Notes: generated from the sequence alone by a model not told the origin. A stretch of 8,859 nt of DNA from WQTU01 sp031548835 (GCA_031548835.1 JAVBQS010000123.1:1-8859); one strand, 5' to 3'. Numbered from the stretch's first letter, positions 1 through 6,324 are shown. Numbers and translations are program-made.

Positions 1-2
1 AA

Positions 3-248
3 CAGATGAAAATATTTCTTGTGCCTGAACTTCAGCGCGATGCTTTTTTAAGGGAAAAGTCTCCATTGATTTATAAAAAAACAGACAGATTTGTTATTGG
101 ATTTATGGAACTTGCAGAAAAGCTGAAAATATTTGATGCAGGCCTTGATGATATAATTGTGGAAAGTGTTAAGTATTATATACTTTCAAAGATTGAAAAT
201 GAAAATAATATAGAAAATGAAATTAATATATTTTTTGATAAATTTTAG
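3..248 (+). CDS. C-terminal part of unrecognised protein, possibly MinD/ParA-like; ends at an in-frame TAG
   Basis: The reading frame is open from the left edge of the window, so this is probably the 3' part of a longer gene. The ATG at 6 has only five bases before it, and no ribosome binding site can be judged. It ends at TAG (246-248). I do not recognise the family with confidence. The stretch LVPELQRDAFLREKSPL followed by FMELAEKLK resembles the end of MinD/FlhG/ParA-type ATPases, where a 'IP.D..v...k.P' segment precedes a helix ending in 'ELAEKL'; this is inference from pattern memory only, since the ATPase motifs would lie outside the window. The last 25 residues are rich in N, E and I and look like a linker. 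The frame stays open past the TAG for another 67 codons. It converges on the ComFB gene at 489-776. Confidence 0.5.
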   Translation, partial: QMKIFLVPELQRDAFLREKSPLIYKKTDRFVIGFMELAEKLKIFDAGLDDIIVESVKYYILSKIENENNIENEINIFFDKF

Positions 249-452
249 GATGGAAAATTAATTTTTCATATACATGGCCTTAAAAAAGATGAAATAGGCG
301 TTCTCTATATTGTCATGGATTTTTATAATATGACTGAAGAAAAACTTAAAAATACAATTAATGAAGAACCTTTTAAGAATTTTCTTACTCCGCCGTATAT
401 TTCACTTTTAAAAGTTTATAGAGAATATAATGATAATATAGACAAGAATTGA
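249..452 (+). pseudogene. In-frame continuation of the left-edge gene beyond the TAG stop
   Basis: Directly after the TAG at 246-248 the same frame runs for 67 codons to a TGA at 450-452. The translation begins DGKLIFHIHGLKKDEIGVLY and later contains FKNFLTPPYISLLKVYREY. It looks like ordinary protein, with a mixed hydrophobic/charged pattern and A/T-rich third positions like the neighbouring genes. It has no start codon of its own near the beginning: the ATG at 250 is in another frame and stops after three codons, and the first in-frame ATG lies well inside. The simplest reading is one original gene covering 3-452 that has been split by a nonsense change. A sequencing error or stop-codon readthrough would give the same picture. 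Function unknown. Confidence 0.5.
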
Positions 453-488
453 TTTATCTTATTTGCAGCTAAAACTTAAAAAATAATT

Positions 489-776
489 TTAATTATGAGA
501 AGGATTAGCTTTAATTTTCTTTATTGCTAATTGTACTGCCCGCTGGAGAGATTCAAGATATTTTTCATCCGGCACAGTTGTATAAAGCGAGCCTTTAAGA
601 GAAGTCTTGTATAAAGGCCTTACATTATTTAAGGCAAATCCTACTATATCAAGAATACAATCCTGACAATCGCAAATTGTATTATCTTTTTCCATCTCTT
701 TTCCAAGAGCTTCTTTTACAAGTTCTTCTGCTTCATTTTCCAGGTACTCAAAATTATATATTTTATTTAATTCCAT
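489..776 (-). CDS. ComFB-domain protein, putative cyclic-dinucleotide receptor
   Basis: A 95-residue protein matching the late-competence ComFB family in length and pattern. A helical N-terminus (ENEAEELVKEAL, residues 13-24) precedes the signature CDCQDCILDI (35-44) and then GFALNNVRPLY (46-56). Cys35, Cys37 and Cys40 form the CxCxxC cluster usual in many members, followed by the conserved Asp43, Ala-Leu-Asn and Pro-x-Tyr. ComFB was first named in the Bacillus comF operon; cyanobacterial ComFB/CdgR proteins bind c-di-GMP or c-di-AMP, so a signalling-receptor role is inferred here. There is no signal peptide or membrane segment, so it should be cytoplasmic. GGAG (783-786) lies six bases before the ATG. 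It sits 83 bp downstream of dnaB, behind a hairpin, and probably has its own promoter. Confidence 0.8.
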   Translation of the reverse strand: MELNKIYNFEYLENEAEELVKEALGKEMEKDNTICDCQDCILDIVGFALNNVRPLYKTSLKGSLYTTVPDEKYLESLQRAVQLAIKKIKANPSHN

Positions 777-793
777 TTTTTTCTCCGTTTTCT

Positions 794-799
794 ATTATA
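794..799 (-). promoter_or_regulatory. Candidate -10 box for the ComFB gene
   Basis: On the minus strand this is a perfect TATAAT, 17 bases before the ComFB start codon. No convincing -35 hexamer lies at 16-18 bp; only T-rich sequence is present. A start about seven bases downstream would leave a leader barely long enough for the GGAG site, so this is a weak call. Confidence 0.3.
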
Positions 800-835
800 C
801 TCGGACTATTTTAATCAAAATTTAATTTAATACTC

Positions 836-857
836 GCAATATATCAAGTTATATTGC
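836..857 (-). terminator. Hairpin immediately after the dnaB stop codon
   Basis: Two perfect 8-bp inverted arms, GCAATATA (836-843) and TATATTGC (850-857), are separated by six bases and begin two bases after the dnaB stop codon (860-862). On the transcript they form an A/U-rich stem followed by sequence rich in A and U, but without an unbroken U run. It may be a weak terminator, a 3'-end stabilising stem or an attenuator between dnaB and the ComFB gene. A Rho-independent terminator would normally have a stronger G+C stem. Confidence 0.4.
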
Positions 858-859
858 AA

Positions 860-2200
860 TTAATTTTCATCTTCATTTCTTGATTCAAATCTTGTGTATT
901 TTGGAATAAATACTACTTTTATATCTCCAATTGGGCCGTTTCTCTGTTTTGCAACAAGTAATTCTGTTTCAATTGCTCCTGCATTGTCCGGTTTTGAATC
1001 ATCTCCTGATCTTTCCCTGTGAAGAAAAATTACAAGGTCAGCATCCTGTTCTATAGAACCTGATTCACGGAGATCTGCAAGCGTCGGTTTTTTTCCTTCT
1101 GTTTCCCTTTTTACTTGTGAAAGAACAACAATTGGTATATCAAGTTCCCTTGCCAGAGCTTTTAGAGATCTTGATATTTCAGCAATCTGCTCATGGCGCG
1201 GAATTGTCCTGTTTTCTGCCTGTATAAGCGTAAGATAGTCAATAAAAATAATTTTTACTCCATGCTGCCGTATCATTTTTCTTGCAAGAGCTCTAAGATC
1301 CAGTATTTTTAAATCTGAGGCTGATGTAAGGTAAAGCGGAGCTTCGTAAATTTCTCCTACAGCATCATGTATTTTGCTTATTTGAAGCTCTGAAAGCATA
1401 CCAGCCCTAATCATATTGCTTGCTATTCTTGCTTCGCTTGAGATAAGCCTCTGCATTATTGCCTGTTCCGACATTTCAAGAGAAAAGAATCCAACCGGTA
1501 TTTTATGCCTTATGGAAATATTTGCAGCCATGGAAAGGGCAAGCGCTGTTTTTCCTATGGAAGGCCTTGCTCCTATAACTATAAATTCAGATTTTTGAAA
1601 TCCATTTGTAATTTTATCAAGATCTTTAAACCCTGATGGTGTGCCTGTGCAGGAATCATCTGAAGTCATAAGTTTTGAAATTGCTTCCATTGCGCCTGGA
1701 AGAAGTTCTTTTAGCGATTTATAGCTGCCGGTAGATCTTTTTTCTATAATTTCAAAAATAAGTTTTTCAGCTTCTTCAAGAACATATGCAGTTTCTGTTG
1801 TATCATCAAAAGCGCCTGCTGTAATTTCTCCTGAAATTTTTATAAGTCCGCGCCTTACACTGTTTTCCTGAACAATTTTTGAATAATATTCAACATTTGC
1901 GCTGCTTGGCACTTCGGAAGAGAGTGAAGATATATAAGCAGCCCCACCGCATTCATCAAGCTTGCCGCCATTACGAAGCTGCTGAACTACAGTGAGTATA
2001 TCAATATTTTCCCCTCTTTCAGAAAGGTCAATTATTGCTTTAAAAATTATTTTGTGGCTGTTTTTGTAAAAATCATCCGGACGCAGATACATAAGAACAG
2101 TATCCATTGCATCCGGATTTATTAATATTGCTCCAAGAGTAGCTTTTTCCGCTTCAAGATTATGAGGCGGTATTTTATCTTTCAAAGGAGCCTGGGACAT
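860..2200 (-). CDS. dnaB: Replicative DNA helicase DnaB
   Basis: DnaB is the hexameric ATP-driven helicase that unwinds DNA at the replication fork and recruits primase. The 446 residues match the family length. The N-terminal domain starts with IPPHNLEAEKATLGAIL (10-26); the linker TGTPSGFKDLDKITNGF (185-201) leads into the RecA-like motor. Visible motor motifs are Walker A GARPSIGKT (210-218, Lys217), FFSLEMS with Glu242, Walker B IIFIDYL (317-323, Asp321), LSQVKRE (360-366), DLRESGSIEQDAD (376-388) and KQRNGP with a probable arginine finger at Arg420. No intein or frameshift is present. It is the last gene of the rpsF operon, 12 bp after rplI. There is no good Shine-Dalgarno site before the ATG: the nearest purine run, AAAGAG, lies about 16 bases upstream inside the rplI end, so translation may depend on coupling. 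Confidence 0.97.
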   Translation of the reverse strand: MSQAPLKDKIPPHNLEAEKATLGAILINPDAMDTVLMYLRPDDFYKNSHKIIFKAIIDLSERGENIDILTVVQQLRNGGKLDECGGAAYISSLSSEVPSSANVEYYSKIVQENSVRRGLIKISGEITAGAFDDTTETAYVLEEAEKLIFEIIEKRSTGSYKSLKELLPGAMEAISKLMTSDDSCTGTPSGFKDLDKITNGFQKSEFIVIGARPSIGKTALALSMAANISIRHKIPVGFFSLEMSEQAIMQRLISSEARIASNMIRAGMLSELQISKIHDAVGEIYEAPLYLTSASDLKILDLRALARKMIRQHGVKIIFIDYLTLIQAENRTIPRHEQIAEISRSLKALARELDIPIVVLSQVKRETEGKKPTLADLRESGSIEQDADLVIFLHRERSGDDSKPDNAGAIETELLVAKQRNGPIGDIKVVFIPKYTRFESRNEDEN

Positions 2201-2212
2201 CTATATATCAAA

Positions 2213-2701
2213 TTACTCTTTTACTTTTTCAGTTTCAGCTGTTGATTCACTGGCTGAAACAGCTACTTTTAACATTGCTGTCTGATTAGCATATAGTCTT
2301 ATTTTGATATTATAGTTGCCTACCATTTTAATATTGTGTTCAGGCACTTCTATTTTCTTTTTTTCAACAACAATACTTTCTTTTGCAAGAGCATCTGCAA
2401 TTACAGAATTATTTACAGATCCAAAAAGTTTGCCTGATTCTCCTGCCGGCATTACAATTTTTAGTCCTTCAAGAGACTCAATTTTTTCTTTAATTCCAAG
2501 AGCCTGCTGTTTCTTTTCTTCTTTTTTCTTTGCTATAGTATCTTTTTTCTCTGCAAAAATATTTATATATTTTTTTGTATAAGGAACAGCCATACCTTTT
2601 GGAATAAGAAAGTTTCTGCCATATCCGTCAGCAACTGACTTTACATCTCCTTCTTCCCCAAGATTTGCAATATCCTGATTAAGAATTACTTTCATTGACA
2701 T
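2213..2701 (-). CDS. rplI: 50S ribosomal protein bL9
   Basis: bL9 binds 23S rRNA at the base of the L1 stalk and bridges neighbouring ribosomes. The N-terminal domain is clear: MKVILNQDIANLGEEGD followed by VADGYGRNFLIPKGMA (residues 23-38), the rRNA-binding signature. A lysine-rich connecting helix (about 52-80) leads to the C-terminal domain with GKLFGSVNNSVIADAL. At 162 residues it is slightly longer than the usual 148-150, because of an acidic, low-complexity tail (SESTAETEKVKE). The first ATG (2701) is preferred over the Met at codon 3 because GGGAG (2709-2713) lies seven bases before it. That site directly follows, and nearly overlaps, the stop codon of the upstream membrane-protein gene, suggesting translational coupling. 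Confidence 0.96.
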   Translation of the reverse strand: MSMKVILNQDIANLGEEGDVKSVADGYGRNFLIPKGMAVPYTKKYINIFAEKKDTIAKKKEEKKQQALGIKEKIESLEGLKIVMPAGESGKLFGSVNNSVIADALAKESIVVEKKKIEVPEHNIKMVGNYNIKIRLYANQTAMLKVAVSASESTAETEKVKE

Positions 2702-2713
2702 ATTATTTCTCCC

Positions 2714-3706
2714 TTATGTTCTTTTATAGTTTATCCATATTTCTGATACACCAAGCCCGGGAACTGCAATAAGTATGATATAATTTAAACCAGGCCGTAA
2801 TAAAAACAGCATGATTGTAAAAAAAATCACTACTCTTATGAATCTTGGTACATTCAGCGCTAAAAGTAAATCCTGAATTATCCCAAGCCCGCGCAGTCCG
2901 TAAAGTGTAACCATTATAAGCAGTATGTTCCATCCAATATAGCCTAAAAAACCAATATTTATTTTATAATCAATAACAACAATTGATAGCGCTATTATCA
3001 GAGGCCAAACCATAATTTGGGGAACTGAAAATGATGTTAATTTTAAACAACTGCTCCACCTTCCATTTATGATTTTTATGCTGCCTATCCACCAACCGGC
3101 TGAAAGTATAATAAAATAGAAAAAAAGATAGCTGCGCAATACAGTTCTCTTAATCGTATTATATACAGTTTCAGCATCAATAGTTTTTAATATTTCAGCC
3201 ACATCAGCAGCATCGCTGCCTTGCGCATTACTAAAAGAGCGGTTAAGAACTTCAAATATAAGCGCAACCTGGCTTTTATAAAAATTTTGAAAAACTGCTG
3301 AATTATAAATTAAAAGAGCCGGAATTCCAACCAGGAATGCTCCTGCTGTTACAATAAGCAGTTTTTTCAGCATTCTAGGGTTTCCTGGCCAATCATAATT
3401 AATATATAAAAACCCCAACAGTATTATTAACAGTAATAAAATTTCTGAAATAATTATTATGCTTCTTGCCGATAATGTTTCAATTTTATTTGTTCTTATA
3501 ATTGCAACAAGCAGCGCTGCTGCAATAACAACAATTGAAGCTTGAAGCATTGGCATAAAGCCTTTTTTATTTCTTAAAAATTGAAGCGGAATAAGAAAAA
3601 AAACGAAAAAATAACCAGATTGATAGAGAAGTATGGAAAAGATAGAAAAAAGTATTACTTCTTTTCCTGTCTTTTTAAAAATATCCGGAGATTTGTCCAA
3701 ATCCAT
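2714..3706 (-). CDS. DUF2232 (YybS-like) integral membrane protein
   Basis: A 330-residue, very hydrophobic protein with roughly eight membrane segments (near residues 16-43, 53-70, 81-102, 115-135, 191-210, 228-247, 252-270 and 289-325) and a soluble, acidic loop at about 155-185. Its position between rpsR and rplI is where DUF2232/YybS-family proteins are found in many bacteria, and spirochaetes carry a membrane protein at this place. I assign the family mainly from position, length and topology; no catalytic motif is visible and the molecular function is unknown. GGG within AGGGAA (3714-3719) lies about eight bases before the ATG, supporting this start. The gene is 24 bp after rpsR and 12 bp before rplI, clearly within the operon. 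Confidence 0.75.
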   Translation of the reverse strand: MDLDKSPDIFKKTGKEVILFSIFSILLYQSGYFFVFFLIPLQFLRNKKGFMPMLQASIVVIAAALLVAIIRTNKIETLSARSIIIISEILLLLIILLGFLYINYDWPGNPRMLKKLLIVTAGAFLVGIPALLIYNSAVFQNFYKSQVALIFEVLNRSFSNAQGSDAADVAEILKTIDAETVYNTIKRTVLRSYLFFYFIILSAGWWIGSIKIINGRWSSCLKLTSFSVPQIMVWPLIIALSIVVIDYKINIGFLGYIGWNILLIMVTLYGLRGLGIIQDLLLALNVPRFIRVVIFFTIMLFLLRPGLNYIILIAVPGLGVSEIWINYKRT

Positions 3707-3730
3707 TTAATTATTCCCTGAAAATAACAC

Positions 3731-4051
3731 TTATTTTTTTATAAAAGGCAAATATGCAAGAACTCTTGCTCTTTTTATTGCTGTAGTAAGAGTTCTTTGA
3801 TGTTTTGCACATGTTCCTGTAATTCTGCGCGGCAGTATTTTTCCTCTTTCTGTAATAAACCGCCTTAGCATCTCATAATTTTTGTAATCAGCTGCATTTT
3901 TTTGAGCGCAGAATTTACATATTTTTCTTTTAAAGACAGGCTTCATTTTGCCTTTTCCAGCGCCCATTTTCTGGTCATCGTCATAGGCTGTATCCATATC
4001 TTTTTTATCAAAATTTTCATTATCGAATTTTTCTTTATATTCATCTGACAT
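3731..4051 (-). CDS. rpsR: 30S ribosomal protein bS18 with acidic N-terminal extension
   Basis: bS18 forms a heterodimer with bS6 on the platform of the small subunit. The conserved body starts at FKRKICKFC (residues 40-48) and includes DYKNYEMLRRFITERGKILP (55-74), then RRITGTCAKHQRTLTTAIKRARVLAYLPF (75-103, the family signature). Cys45, Cys48, Cys81 and His84 are placed like the zinc ligands of the zinc-binding form of bS18. The protein is 106 residues long against the usual 75-80: the first 35 or so residues are an extra, acidic and probably disordered tail. Start choice is supported by AAGGAG (4060-4065), eight bases before the ATG. It lies 17 bp after ssb. Confidence 0.95.
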   Translation of the reverse strand: MSDEYKEKFDNENFDKKDMDTAYDDDQKMGAGKGKMKPVFKRKICKFCAQKNAADYKNYEMLRRFITERGKILPRRITGTCAKHQRTLTTAIKRARVLAYLPFIKK

Positions 4052-4068
4052 ATTTATTTCTCCTTGAT

Positions 4069-4569
4069 TTAAAATGGAATCCCGTCATCGTCAAATTGGC
4101 CGGGATCATCAAAAGATTCTTTTCCATATTCTTCAAATGGAACAGATTTTCCCTGGGGCTGCTGGGTTTTTCCCTGTTTTGAGAAATTTCCCCCGCTTCC
4201 ACTACTGTTTGATGGAGCAGGAGAGTGTGCGCTTCCGGTTCCGCTGCTGCCTCCAAGAAGCTGGATATTTGCTGCGTGAATTTCAATTCTGCTTCTGTTT
4301 TGTCCATCCTGTTCCCATCTGCTTTGCCTTAATTCACCATCTATGGCAACCTGTTTGCCTTTTATAAGATACTTGCTTAAAGCTTCTGCTGTTTTTCCCC
4401 ATAACACGATGTCAAAATAGTTTACCTCTTCATCCCATTGATCACCGGTTTTTTTGCTTCTATTTACTGCTATGGAGAATTTAGCAACAGGTGTGCCTGC
4501 TGTTGTAAATCTGAGTTCAGCATCTCTTGTCAGCCTGCCGACAAGAAAAACCCTGTTAATATCTGTCAT
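4069..4569 (-). CDS. ssb: Single-stranded DNA-binding protein SSB
   Basis: SSB coats single-stranded DNA during replication, recombination and repair and recruits partner proteins through its C-terminal tip. Residues 1-106 form the OB-fold domain: INRVFLVGRLTRDAELRFT at the start, VAKFSIAVNR (28-37), YFDIVLWGKTAEALSKYLIKG (51-71) and VAIDGELR (74-81). A flexible linker rich in G, S, Q and P (107-145) follows, and the protein ends in FDDDGIPF, an acidic tip with one Gly inside the usual DDDIPF. The length of 166 is typical. A GAGGT site (4578-4582) lies eight bases before the ATG. The gene is 26 bp after rpsF and 17 bp before rpsR, so it is co-expressed with both ribosomal genes. Confidence 0.97.
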   Translation of the reverse strand: MTDINRVFLVGRLTRDAELRFTTAGTPVAKFSIAVNRSKKTGDQWDEEVNYFDIVLWGKTAEALSKYLIKGKQVAIDGELRQSRWEQDGQNRSRIEIHAANIQLLGGSSGTGSAHSPAPSNSSGSGGNFSKQGKTQQPQGKSVPFEEYGKESFDDPGQFDDDGIPF

Positions 4570-4595
4570 ATTGAATTACCTCGCTGCAGTAATGT

Positions 4596-4874
4596 TTAAT
4601 CAATATTGACAAACAGGAATTTGAGAACATCTGAATTCAATCTTATCTCTTTTTCTGTTTCATTTAGCTTTGAAGGGTCAAATTCAAGTTCATAGAAAAA
4701 ATAGCGGCCTTTAGGCTGCTTTTTTATTTCATATGCCAGAATCCGTTCTCCTTGGTCTTCTTCTTTAAGAATTTTTGCAGATTTGCTTTCGAGAATGTTT
4801 TTTACAAATTCTTTGGCCTGAGCCATTTTATCTTCTTCTGATCTGAAGATAAATGTAGCTTCATATTTCCTCAT
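4596..4874 (-). CDS. rpsF: 30S ribosomal protein bS6
   Basis: bS6 pairs with bS18 on the platform of the small ribosomal subunit. The 92-residue length and the pattern are typical: MRKYEATFIFR at the start (first beta strand), then GERILAYEIKKQPKGRYFFY (residues 42-61), with the conserved 'LAY.I...KGRY' core, and the closing SDVLKFLFVNID. It is the first gene of the operon, with a strong Shine-Dalgarno run AAAAGGAGG ending four bases before the ATG. In other bacteria the bS6:bS18 complex binds the rpsF leader to repress its own synthesis; a leader hairpin is present here (4897-4916), but whether it is the target is unknown. Confidence 0.96.
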   Translation of the reverse strand: MRKYEATFIFRSEEDKMAQAKEFVKNILESKSAKILKEEDQGERILAYEIKKQPKGRYFFYELEFDPSKLNETEKEIRLNSDVLKFLFVNID

Positions 4875-4896
4875 GTTTCCTCCTTTTGGTCATTAG

Positions 4897-4916
4897 ATCC
4901 TTGCACACAGCAGGAT
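4897..4916 (-). promoter_or_regulatory. Leader hairpin upstream of rpsF
   Basis: On the minus strand ATCCTGC and GCAAGGAT pair as a seven-base-pair stem with one bulged A and the loop TGTGT, about 22 bases before the rpsF start codon and just ahead of its ribosome binding site. The position suits autoregulation by the bS6:bS18 complex, known from several phyla. I could not match the published CCG-containing motif, so the role is inference. Confidence 0.35.
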
Positions 4917-4930
4917 AAAGAGGCCGTGAA

Positions 4931-4959
4931 AATTTATCATATACATATAGCTATGTCAA
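4931..4959 (-). promoter_or_regulatory. Candidate sigma-70 promoter of the rpsF-dnaB operon
   Basis: On the minus strand a perfect TTGACA (4954-4959) is followed after 17 bases by TAAATT (4931-4936), a 4/6 match to the -10 box in a very A/T-rich setting. Transcription would start near 4924, giving a leader of about 50 bases that contains the hairpin at 4897-4916 and the strong ribosome binding site. No other good promoter was seen inside the operon, where gaps are 12-26 bases. Confidence 0.6.
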
Positions 4960-5051
4960 TAAATAGAAAGAATGTTGTTAAATAAAAGTAATAGAGATAG
5001 TAAAAACCGAAAAGACTCTGCCTGGATAGGAGGTTGGTTATATTTATAATT

Positions 5052-6143
5052 TTAAGTCTTATTTCCAGCTTTGTGCTCTTCCAGAAAAAAATCCAGCACT
5101 GTCAGAAAGAGAATTACAACCATAGGCCCTAAAATTAGGCCATTAAACCCGAATAATGTTATTCCTCCAATAATAGCAAAGAAAATAATTAAAGGATGGA
5201 GTCTTACGCTGTCTTTAAGAAAAAGAGGCCTTAAAATATTATCTAGTGAAGAAACTGTAGCTGTGCAAATTGCCATAAAAACAATTCCTTCAACAACATT
5301 TCCATTAAGTACTTTGATAATTCCAACCGGCAGCCATATAAATATTGGCCCAACCAGAGGAATAAAAGAAAGAAAGATAATCAAGATAGAAAAAACAAGC
5401 GCATTTTTTACCTGAAAAATAAGAAAAATAATATAGCCTACTGCTGCCTGGATAATTCCAACCATAATATATCCCAAAAAAAGACTTTTAGTAATTTCAT
5501 TAAATTTCCCCAACAGTTTATCCATATATTCACTGCGGATAGGAATTACACGTTTCGCTATAGTGAGAAGAGCTTTGCCGTCAAGATAAAAAAAGAAAAG
5601 AGATATAATCATAAAAGCCAGGTTTGCTATAAAAGAGCCTATATTGCGGATTACACTTGTTCCAAAATGGAAAAACTGCTGTAATGTTGAGCTAAGCAAA
5701 GATGTTAAATATGTAATAATCTCCTCTGGAGTAATAGAAATATGGCCATTAGTTAGTTCAGATATAAATGTTGTTATAATCTGGAGTGTATTTTTAATTG
5801 TATCAGGTTTTTTATTAAGTATCTCTTTTGCATCAGATAAAAGTTCCCATAACTGTTTAAAAAGCTGCATTCCAACCAAAAAAAGGGGGGCTACAATAAT
5901 TATAACTGTTCCCAGCGAAAAAACAGCAGCATAAAAAGTTTTAAGTATTTTTCCTTTCCTCGTTTTTAAGTTTATTTTTTTTATCAAATTACGATGAAGA
6001 GGCCTGAAAATAATATAAAGCAATGTAGTCCACAATAATACTGAAAAAAACGGAGAGAATAATCTGCATACAAGTAAAAAAAGCAGTAAAAGAATTCCTC
6101 CAAGAGTCCAGTTTTGGATATTTTTTGTTCCTGTTTCTTTCAT
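5052..6143 (-). CDS. AI-2E family membrane transporter/permease
   Basis: A 363-residue integral membrane protein of the AI-2E (PerM/TqsA-like) family. Typical features in order: a hydrophobic pair near residues 14-48, a segment at 68-96, a soluble middle stretch (about 97-158), a segment at 160-187 ending FFFYLDG, then the C-terminal helices with the family motifs FIPLVGPIFIWLP (260-272), DNILRPLFLKD (301-311) and LHPLIIFFAIIGG followed by FGFNGLILGPM (315-341). Members have been linked to export of autoinducer-2, Na+/H+ exchange or other substrates; the substrate cannot be read from the sequence. Start choice is uncertain in detail: three TAAAGG copies precede the ATG, the nearest only two bases away and the next 14 away, but no other plausible start exists. 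It lies 177 bp upstream of rpsF, which has its own promoter. Confidence 0.9.
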   Translation of the reverse strand: MKETGTKNIQNWTLGGILLLLFLLVCRLFSPFFSVLLWTTLLYIIFRPLHRNLIKKINLKTRKGKILKTFYAAVFSLGTVIIIVAPLFLVGMQLFKQLWELLSDAKEILNKKPDTIKNTLQIITTFISELTNGHISITPEEIITYLTSLLSSTLQQFFHFGTSVIRNIGSFIANLAFMIISLFFFYLDGKALLTIAKRVIPIRSEYMDKLLGKFNEITKSLFLGYIMVGIIQAAVGYIIFLIFQVKNALVFSILIIFLSFIPLVGPIFIWLPVGIIKVLNGNVVEGIVFMAICTATVSSLDNILRPLFLKDSVRLHPLIIFFAIIGGITLFGFNGLILGPMVVILFLTVLDFFLEEHKAGNKT

Positions 6144-6198
6144 ACCCTTTATCTGTTCCTTTATCCTTTACATTTGCTATTTTGCTTAAAACTATTTT

Positions 6199-6210
6199 TA
6201 GATTAATCTA
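6199..6210. repeat. Perfect 12-bp palindrome, candidate operator
   Basis: TAGATTAATCTA reads the same on both strands and lies 55 bp upstream of the AI-2E gene start. Its size and place would suit a dimeric regulator, but in A/T-rich DNA such palindromes also arise by chance. Confidence 0.3.
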
Positions 6211-6282
6211 TGGAAAGATGAAAAGCAATAGATTTGGGAAAACTAAAAATCTTTTGCCGCAGGCTGTTTCCATTTTTATATC

Positions 6283-6324
6283 TCTGGATTTTGTAACAGA
6301 TAGTTTCTATGTATAAAATCCAGA
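6283..6324. repeat. 10-bp perfect inverted repeat with 22-base spacer
   Basis: TCTGGATTTT (6283-6292) and AAAATCCAGA (6315-6324) are exact reverse complements. The next three inner positions can also pair (one as G-U), and the spacer holds a small inner stem, ATAG (6300-6303) with CTAT (6307-6310). No T run follows on either strand, so it is not a standard terminator. It could be a structured RNA, an operator or the remains of a small mobile element. Confidence 0.5.

Noticed and set aside
467..510. AGCTAA/TTAGCT arms between the convergent left-edge gene and ComFB gene
   Set aside because: Only six pairs, a long A/T-rich spacer, and the right arm lies within the ComFB coding region.
4041..4307. 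Minus-strand open frame of 88 codons overlapping ssb and the rpsR start
   Set aside because: It lies inside ssb in another frame; its serine/proline/glutamate-rich product is what the ssb linker gives when shifted, and no family is recognisable.
5071..5934. Two plus-strand frames (114 and 96 codons) opposite the AI-2E gene
   Set aside because: Both are antisense to a clear membrane-protein family member, and their composition mirrors it.
6125..6316. Plus-strand 63-codon frame entering the divergent spacer
   Set aside because: It begins antisense to the AI-2E N-terminus, has no ribosome binding site and ends inside the inverted repeat; no protein-like conservation pattern.
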